Shown: positions 1 through 4,191 of the stretch, piece after piece
How the letters are laid out: each line of letters begins with the position of its first letter
Position numbering within the stretch: position 1 is the first letter of the stretch
Source of the DNA: COE1 sp965114465
GTDB taxonomy: Bacteria; Bacillota; Clostridia; Lachnospirales; Lachnospiraceae
Reading direction: 5' to 3'
Assembly (NCBI GenBank): GCA_965114465.1
Contig: CBCOYO010000158.1
Span: forward strand, 1 to 7,645
Length of the DNA stretch: 7,645 nt
Notes under the pieces: model-generated
Databases searched by the model: none
What the model was told of the DNA's origin: nothing
Seen by the model: only the letters and a program-made list of their open reading frames with translations
Made by a program: the position numbers and the translations under genes

Positions 1-32
1 GCTTGCACTTTAGCATTTTGTGTGCAAAATCT

Positions 33-95
33 GTTATAATTCACACCTCAGTAACTTATAAGCTAATAAAAACTGGCGTTGGTGTGAATTATAAC
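33..95. repeat. 15-bp perfect inverted repeat
   Basis: GTTATAATTCACACC (33-47) is the exact reverse complement of the 15 bases at 81-95, with a 33-nt spacer that itself contains the palindrome CTTATAAG (55-62). A second, mutually exclusive pairing exists between AACTGG (71-76) and CCAGTT (103-108). Just upstream is a small stem, ATTTTG (15-20) with CAAAAT (25-30). No U-tract follows closely on either strand, so a classic intrinsic terminator is not clear. It could be the 3' end structure of a gene lying outside the window, or a remnant of a palindromic repeat. Confidence 0.55.
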
Positions 96-136
96 TTATT
101 TACCAGTTCCCATATGTATTGTATTATATATACTAT

Positions 137-165
137 TTGACAAGAGAATTTTAATTCTATATAAT
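137..165 (+). promoter_or_regulatory. perfect-consensus sigma-A-type promoter
   Basis: TTGACA at 137-142 and TATAAT at 160-165 are separated by exactly 17 bp, a complete match to the vegetative promoter consensus. A 14-nt palindrome (AGAATTTTAATTCT, 145-158) fills most of the spacer and could be an operator. The predicted transcript starts near 172. No substantial ORF follows until the HEXXH gene at 443, and a hairpin at 307-371 intervenes, so the promoter may serve a small RNA or a long leader. Confidence 0.7.
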
Positions 166-171
166 TCAATT

Positions 172-376
172 AACAGCCATTAAAACAAAATTAAACAAAT
201 TAATTAATTAATTCTTCCGCCTACTTCTTCTATCTGTAAGTAAGCGTGTATTAGCAATATTGAAAGCAAAAAAACAATGCGAGGTGATTTCTATGTATCT
301 ATAATGAAACGGCAGGTATTTCCATGCTTGCATATACTTGCGCGCTATTTTTACTTGATACGCTGCCGTTTTATCG
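172..376 (+). ncRNA. candidate small RNA or untranslated leader
   Basis: This stretch is bounded by the consensus promoter at 137-165 and by the hairpin at 307-371, which is followed by TTTTATCGTCT. It contains a 4xAATT run (198-213), a good ribosome binding site GAGGTGA (281-287), a three-codon ORF (ATG at 293, stop 302-304) and an overlapping 32-codon ORF (304-402) through a TAATG junction. The product could be a regulatory RNA of roughly 200 nt, an attenuated leader of the HEXXH gene, or a degenerate type I toxin-antitoxin locus. No RNA family is recognised. The call rests only on promoter-plus-hairpin geometry. Confidence 0.3.
307..371 (+). terminator. 13-bp hairpin, possible terminator or attenuator
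   Basis: Bases 307-319 (AAACGGCAGGTAT) pair with 358-371 with one bulged G at 362, enclosing a 38-nt loop. The right arm ends in CCGTTTTATCGTCT, a short U-rich tail on the plus strand. This is compatible with a weak intrinsic terminator for the transcript from the promoter at 137-165. The large loop and the short T-run keep confidence moderate. The right arm also falls in the spacer of the next promoter. Confidence 0.45.
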
Positions 377-384
377 TCTATAAC
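355..384 (+). promoter_or_regulatory. promoter for the HEXXH-protein gene
   Basis: TTGATA (355-360) and TATAAC (379-384) are separated by 18 bp and each matches the consensus at 5 of 6 positions. A start near 391 would give a ~50-nt 5' UTR before the ATG at 443. The 18-bp spacer contains the right arm of the 307-371 hairpin, so readthrough from upstream or a protein bound to the palindrome could affect this promoter. Confidence 0.5.
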
Positions 385-430
385 AGCAACATTTTAATAT
401 AGGCTGCTTTTGCACACCTTTATTTTATTC

Positions 431-436
431 AAGGAG
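431..436 (+). promoter_or_regulatory. ribosome binding site deciding the start at 443
   Basis: AAGGAG lies 6 nt upstream of ATG 443. The in-frame ATG at 410 has no comparable site, so the 11 extra N-terminal residues it would add are unlikely to be translated. Confidence 0.8.
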
Positions 437-442
437 AATCTT

Positions 443-1219
443 ATGGAAATACAATTTAGTAACCCAGGATTTCAATATATGATAGATATGATTATGGAGT
501 TTCAAACGGAAGAACTATCTGCCTTCTGGTCAGAACCCTTATATCAAGTCTACCCACAATTAGATAAATCATACGCCTGTTCTCTGCCCTTACCTAAGAA
601 AAAAGTATATATTGAACAAACGCTACAAGCAATTTATCAGGAGCAAAAAGACATCATTGATGAAAAAGTGGTATGTTACGCGAAGCATTGGACAAAATGC
701 AAACCACAAATTTGCGCCGCATTATCAGAAGCTTTCGATGTGGATTGTTTTAATTTATTTCCAGATATAAAATGTAATCTTTCCATGAATCCGATTGAAC
801 CACGCTTTTTGCAACAGCATTCCTTTGATATATTTTATCTCAACAGCGAGCGCGGCGCGATTGGTGTGGCAATTCATGAGATCATTCATTTTGTGTGGTT
901 TTATGTATGGAATCATTTATGGAAAGACCATTACAGCGAATATGAAGCCCCCTCATTAAAATGGATATTAAGCGAAATGGTTGTAGAATCTATTATGAAA
1001 GATCAACGGCTTTGTTCCATTAATCCTTATTATCCTCGTGAGGAGGGTGGCTGTATCTATCCTTATTTTTTCACAATGAAGGCAGATGGAAAGCTTGTTC
1101 TTGATGTAATCGAAGAAATGTATCAGACACAGTCAATACAAGATTTTATGAAAAACAGCTATGCGTACTGTTTATCACATGAGAAGGAAATACGGGATCA
1201 TATCGCGAAAGAAGGATAG
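443..1219 (+). CDS. hypothetical HEXXH-motif (zincin-like) protein
   Basis: This encodes a 258-residue protein of no family I recognise by name. Residues 145-149 are HEIIH inside the helix-like stretch VAIHEIIHFVWF, the zinc-binding and catalytic signature of zincin metallopeptidases. Glu178 and Glu182, in the helix-like segment WILSEMVVESIM 29-33 residues further on, are candidates for the third zinc ligand, as in gluzincins. There is no signal peptide or clear transmembrane segment, so the protein is probably cytoplasmic; nine cysteines are scattered through it. The start at 443 is chosen over an in-frame ATG at 410 because AAGGAG (431-436) sits 6 nt before it. The gene is monocistronic and convergent with the 65-residue protein gene. 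Proteolysis is inferred from the motif only; HEXXH also occurs by chance in unrelated proteins. Confidence 0.75.
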   Translation: MEIQFSNPGFQYMIDMIMEFQTEELSAFWSEPLYQVYPQLDKSYACSLPLPKKKVYIEQTLQAIYQEQKDIIDEKVVCYAKHWTKCKPQICAALSEAFDVDCFNLFPDIKCNLSMNPIEPRFLQQHSFDIFYLNSERGAIGVAIHEIIHFVWFYVWNHLWKDHYSEYEAPSLKWILSEMVVESIMKDQRLCSINPYYPREEGGCIYPYFFTMKADGKLVLDVIEEMYQTQSIQDFMKNSYAYCLSHEKEIRDHIAKEG

Positions 1220-1232
1220 TGCATTATTGTCT

Positions 1233-1343
1233 AAAAAAACTAAGGGACTGTCGCAATAAGGTTTAATTATGCAAGATATAGTGAAAAACACAACATGGTA
1301 TTTGACTATCTTGTATATGTTTCCTCAATGTGTCAGCCCCTTT
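1233..1343 (-). terminator. long imperfect hairpin with U-tract (minus strand)
   Basis: Bases 1242-1255 pair with 1329-1342 (12 of 14 positions including a G-U pair; core AGGGACTG/CAGCCCCT). An inner stem pairs 1272-1282 with 1305-1313 with a 2-nt bulge. Read on the minus strand the outer stem is followed by AG and seven T residues (1239-1233), the layout of an intrinsic terminator for the 65-residue protein gene. The plus strand has only TTTATG after the stem, so it is a weaker terminator for the HEXXH gene. The ~100-nt span is longer than a simple terminator and its core resembles that of the hairpin at 4095-4153, suggesting a dispersed palindromic family. Confidence 0.6.
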
Positions 1344-1373
1344 ATGTATTCTCATGCTGTGATCATGCATTTT

Positions 1374-1571
1374 CTAACGCAGCACTGGACGGTTTTTGAA
1401 ATTGATTCCCGCAGTATTGTAATAGGGTTTCCTATTAAACGCTGCTCTAGCCTCTGGTGCAATTGCACTGCCAGAAAGTTCTTTATCACTGACTTTCTTG
1501 AACATTGACATTTCTTTTTCAATGTAACTGTTAATCACCTGTGCTGTATTCTTTACTTCAAAAAACTCCAT
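1374..1571 (-). CDS. small hypothetical protein, 65 residues
   Basis: This short reading frame has strong translation signals: AAAGGGGG (1587-1580) is 8 nt before ATG 1571. The frame is open further upstream to an ATG at 1694, but that start lacks a visible ribosome binding site and would lie over the predicted promoter. The N-terminal ~30 residues (MEFFEVKNTAQVINSYIEKE...) look helical and amphipathic. The C-terminal half is Ala/Arg/Asn rich and ends NFKNRPVLR, with a basic character. There is no signal peptide, transmembrane segment or cysteine. I do not recognise a family. It has its own promoter and a hairpin with U-tract just beyond its stop, so it looks like a self-contained single-gene unit. 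An ORF on the opposite strand (1269-1508) overlaps it and is judged a shadow. Confidence 0.6.
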   Translation of the reverse strand: MEFFEVKNTAQVINSYIEKEMSMFKKVSDKELSGSAIAPEARAAFNRKPYYNTAGINFKNRPVLR

Positions 1572-1644
1572 GAATAAATCCCCCTTTAGAACTATAAAAA
1601 TTTGGTCTTTTACACAATAAAAAACCATTCCCTTTTGTACTATT

Positions 1645-1673
1645 GTTATAGCATATTCTTGTACATCCTGCAA
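1645..1673 (-). promoter_or_regulatory. extended -10 promoter for the 65-residue protein gene
   Basis: On the minus strand, TGCTATAAC (1653-1645) forms an extended -10 element with TATAAC as the hexamer, 17 bp downstream of a weak -35 element TTGCAG (1673-1668). Transcription would start near 1638, giving a ~65-nt leader before ATG 1571. Confidence 0.4.
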
Positions 1674-1802
1674 GATTTTTTGTGCTAATTTCATAAATTT
1701 TGTGTAATATTTTCAAAAAATATATGATTTATATATAAATTGCACAATACAAAAAATATTAAATTTTTTAAAACTGCCTTTTTTTACATAAATTTTATTC
1801 CC

Positions 1803-1831
1803 TTTACAGCCTTTTTCCTGTAAAATAAGAT
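1803..1831 (+). promoter_or_regulatory. promoter of the DUF1538/PII-like operon
   Basis: TTTACA (1803-1808) and TAAGAT (1826-1831) are separated by 17 bp, matching the consensus at 5/6 and 4/6 positions. A start near 1838 would leave a ~36-nt leader containing the ribosome binding site AAAGGAGG (1854-1861). No operator or riboswitch structure is evident between this promoter and the start codon. Confidence 0.5.
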
Positions 1832-1853
1832 TATTAGGGTGTATGAAAACATG

Positions 1854-1876
1854 AAAGGAGGATTTTATATCGTTTG
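1854..1876 (+). promoter_or_regulatory. ribosome binding site and TTG start of the DUF1538 gene
   Basis: AAAGGAGG (1854-1861) is a near-perfect anti-16S match, but the only usable in-frame start is TTG at 1874, giving a long 12-nt spacer. The ATG at 1878 is out of frame. Both the rare start codon and the long spacing would be expected to lower translation of this membrane protein. Confidence 0.65.
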
Positions 1877-3385
1877 AATGAGAAATTAAAAGAAAAAATC
1901 CGAGAATCTCTGTCAAGCGTACTGCCCATTACGTTAATCGTTTTACTTTTGAGCGTTACACTTGTTCCGCTGGAGGTTAGTACACTTGTCTTGTTTCTCA
2001 CAGGAGCCGTTTTGCTGATTATTGGTATGGGCTTCTTCCAATTGGGTGCTGAAATGGCTATGACACCGTTAGGTCAGGGCGTCGGCGGCAGATTGGTAAA
2101 AAACAAAAGTCTTCTGCTGATTTGCGTTATCTGCTTTCTAATGGGGGCAATTATCACGATTTCCGAGCCCGACCTTCAGGTTCTAGCAAATCAAGTAGCG
2201 GCAATTCCCAATCAAGTATTAATCTGGACAGTTGCAGTCGGTGTTGGTATTTTTACCGTTGTTTCGCTGCTGCGTATTCTGTTCAAAGTCAGTCTTTCTC
2301 GACTGCTTATCATACTTTATGTATTGATGTTCACTTTATCTTTCTTTTCACCTTCCGAATTTGTTGCGGTTGCCTTTGACGCAGGCGGTGTTACTACCGG
2401 CCCGATGACAGTTCCTTTTATTATGGCACTTGGTGTTGGTTTGTCAGCGGCTCGCAGTGATAAGAACGGAAGCAATGACAGTTTCGGTTTAATCGCACTT
2501 TGCAGTATTGGCCCTGTTTTAATGGTGCTGCTGCTGGGGATTTTTTATCACCCTACTGAAGCCGTCTATACGGCTGTTGAAATCCCAATCCTTGCAACAA
2601 CGCAGGACGTAGCACGTGAATTCTTATCTTCTGCACCACATTATGCAAAAGAGGTATTGTTCAGTATTCTGCCTGTTATCGGTGTTTTCGCTGTATTTCA
2701 GATTTTCTCACACAATTACCGCAAGCGTCAAGTGCAAAGAATGGCAATCGGCTTTATTTATACCGTAATTGGGCTAATTCTATTTCTAACTGGCGTTAAT
2801 ATCGGGTTTGCACCGGTTGGAAGCTTACTGGGCAGCGGCATTGCGGACGGACAGTTTAAATGGCTATTAATCCCTATTGGCATTGCAATTGGTTACTATA
2901 TTGTCAAAGCAGAGCCTGCTGTTCAAGTATTAAATGAACAGGTAGAAGAAATTACAGGCGGAACGGTTTCGTACAAAATGATGAACGCCTCCCTGTCTAT
3001 TGGTGTAGCGTGTGCAGTTGCGCTTGCTATGATGCGTGTTTTAACGGGAATCAGCATTTACTGGATTGTGATTCCGGGATACATACTAGCGCTGGTACTT
3101 ACCCGTTTTGTGCCGCCTGTTTTTGTTGGTATTGCATTTGACTCCGGCGGTGTTTCGAGCGGGCCTATGACGTCTACGTTTCTGCTGCCGTTGGCAATGG
3201 GTGCTTGTACTGCTGTTGGCGGCAATGTTGTAACAGATGCGTTTGGTATTGTCGCGCTTGTCGCATTAGCGCCGCTAATTGCGATACAGATAATGGGGCT
3301 TGTCTACGCCCAGAAATCCAAAGCAGTTCCGCTTCCTATGGATGAACTGTCAGAAGATATTGTGATTGATTTTGAGGAGGATTAA
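1874..3385 (+). CDS. DUF1538 family membrane protein (UmpAB-like, putative cation antiporter)
   Basis: This is a very hydrophobic 503-residue integral membrane protein with two homologous halves, ~15-225 and ~260-480. Each half repeats the same signatures: EPDLQVL (98-104) matches EPAVQVL (347-353), AFDAGGVTTGPMT (167-179) matches AFDSGGVSSGPMT (421-433), and NDSFGLIAL (201-209) matches TDAFGIVAL (454-462). These are hallmarks of DUF1538. From memory, a DUF1538 pair called UmpA/UmpB was reported as a Na+(Li+,K+)/H+ antiporter in Halomonas; here both halves are in one chain. The paired acidic and GG/GPMT motifs are plausible ion-pathway elements, but this is inference. The start is TTG at 1874, 12 nt after AAAGGAGG; no in-frame ATG competes. 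The C-terminal tail is acidic and cytosolic-looking. The stop is 2 nt before the PII-like gene. The family call is firm; the transport substrate is not. Confidence 0.85.
   Translation: MNEKLKEKIRESLSSVLPITLIVLLLSVTLVPLEVSTLVLFLTGAVLLIIGMGFFQLGAEMAMTPLGQGVGGRLVKNKSLLLICVICFLMGAIITISEPDLQVLANQVAAIPNQVLIWTVAVGVGIFTVVSLLRILFKVSLSRLLIILYVLMFTLSFFSPSEFVAVAFDAGGVTTGPMTVPFIMALGVGLSAARSDKNGSNDSFGLIALCSIGPVLMVLLLGIFYHPTEAVYTAVEIPILATTQDVAREFLSSAPHYAKEVLFSILPVIGVFAVFQIFSHNYRKRQVQRMAIGFIYTVIGLILFLTGVNIGFAPVGSLLGSGIADGQFKWLLIPIGIAIGYYIVKAEPAVQVLNEQVEEITGGTVSYKMMNASLSIGVACAVALAMMRVLTGISIYWIVIPGYILALVLTRFVPPVFVGIAFDSGGVSSGPMTSTFLLPLAMGACTAVGGNVVTDAFGIVALVALAPLIAIQIMGLVYAQKSKAVPLPMDELSEDIVIDFEED
3374..3380 (+). 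promoter_or_regulatory. ribosome binding site of the PII-like gene inside the DUF1538 gene
   Basis: GAGGAGG (3374-3380) encodes the acidic end of the DUF1538 protein and serves ATG 3388 at a 7-nt spacing. With the stop codon only 2 nt before the next start, translational coupling of the two genes is likely. Confidence 0.75.
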
Positions 3386-3387
3386 GC

Positions 3388-4092
3388 ATGAGCGACCAAA
3401 AGAATCCACAGATTGTTCCACGAATGCTGATTACAATTACCAAAGAAGAAGACGAGAGAAAATTAGAGGAAGTATTTGACAGCCTGCAAATTCCAATCTG
3501 CTTTCAGGGGCGTGGAAAAGGTACTGCCCCCTCCGAAATTATGGATATTCTCGGTCTGCGTGGCACGAACAAACTTTTGACGCTTACCTGCCTACCAAAA
3601 TCTAAGGTTGGTCAGGTATTTGAGGCAATCCAAAAACAGCTTTCCTTTCATCAAAAAGGAGGTGGTATTGCGATTACAATACCTGTTATCGGACTGCAAA
3701 ATAATGTTATGAATGTATTGCACAAACAATCGGAGTCTATATCGAAGGAAAAGGCGAAGGGAGAAGAAAAAGAGATGAGTGAAAAGGCAGCTTATGCGGC
3801 AATCTGGGTTTCTGTAGCAAACGGTTTTAGCGATGACGTTGTAGACGCTGCCAGAGCCGCTGGTGCAAAAGGTGGTACTATTATGAAAGGCAGGCGTCGT
3901 GCTTCGGAAAATGTCAGCCAGCATTTTGGAATTTCTATGCAGGACGAACAAGATTTTGTTATGATTGTAGTCCCAAGAGAACACAAAAATGAAGTAATGT
4001 CTGCAATTATGGAAAAATGTGGATTACACACAGACGCACACGGCATTGTACTATCACTTCCGGTAGATGAAGTAATGGGACTGGCAAATTAA
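3388..4092 (+). CDS. tandem PII-like (GlnB-superfamily) regulator
   Basis: This encodes a 234-residue soluble protein with two PII-like ferredoxin-fold domains. Domain 1 (~11-112) contains a beta strand RMLITIT, the glycine-rich GRGKGTA (41-47), and GGGIAITIPVIGL (91-103). Domain 2 (~133-232) contains AYAAIWVSV, GAKGGTIMKGRRR (159-171), a strand FVMIVVP, and HGIVLSLPVDEVMGL. A Lys/Glu-rich linker (~114-132) joins them. Ordinary PII proteins are ~112 residues with one such domain, so this is a fused pair. PII proteins sense adenine nucleotides and small metabolites and often bind a membrane transporter encoded beside them, as GlnK with AmtB or SbtB with SbtA. By that analogy this protein probably gates the DUF1538 partner. 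The uridylylation-site tyrosine of GlnB is not recognisable. Ligand and effect are unknown. Confidence 0.8.
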   Translation: MSDQKNPQIVPRMLITITKEEDERKLEEVFDSLQIPICFQGRGKGTAPSEIMDILGLRGTNKLLTLTCLPKSKVGQVFEAIQKQLSFHQKGGGIAITIPVIGLQNNVMNVLHKQSESISKEKAKGEEKEMSEKAAYAAIWVSVANGFSDDVVDAARAAGAKGGTIMKGRRRASENVSQHFGISMQDEQDFVMIVVPREHKNEVMSAIMEKCGLHTDAHGIVLSLPVDEVMGLAN

Positions 4093-4094
4093 AA

Positions 4095-4153
4095 CAGCGG
4101 GGCTGTCGGAAAATATTACGTAAATGGTATTATTCTCCGACAGCCCCTCGCTG
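4095..4153. terminator. convergent-gene terminator hairpin
   Basis: Bases 4095-4110 (CAGCGGGGCTGTCGGA) pair with 4136-4153 with a 2-nt bulge, giving 16 base pairs around a ~25-nt loop, in which 7 of 8 further positions can pair. Read on the minus strand the stem is followed by TTTTAATTT, making it a good intrinsic terminator for the pullulanase gene. The plus-strand tail (CTTATGATTAAAAATTT) is weaker but the stem probably also ends the DUF1538/PII-like transcript, whose last codon is 3 nt upstream. Confidence 0.75.
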
Positions 4154-4191
4154 CTTATGATTAAAAATTTGGGTTTTATTGGATTATTTCT

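Noticed and set aside
33..95. Integron attC site
   Set aside because: The arm ends read GTT on the left and AAC on the right, the reverse of the attC layout, and no integrase or cassette genes are present.
198..213. AATT tandem repeat as a functional element
   Set aside because: Four copies of a 4-bp unit in AT-rich DNA are readily explained by chance or slippage.
1269..1508. 79-residue ORF on the plus strand
   Set aside because: It lies antisense to the 65-residue protein gene and overlaps the long hairpin; there is no ribosome binding site before its ATG and the composition is not protein-like.
1713..1916. 67-residue ORF on the minus strand
   Set aside because: It overlaps the operon promoter and the start of the DUF1538 gene, is rich in Lys/Phe/Ile as expected from random AT-rich DNA, and has no ribosome binding site.
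3592..4046. Two minus-strand ORFs (130 and 84 residues) inside the PII-like gene
   Set aside because: They are frame shadows of a clearly coding plus-strand gene, with His/Ser/Cys-rich composition and no homology that I recognise.
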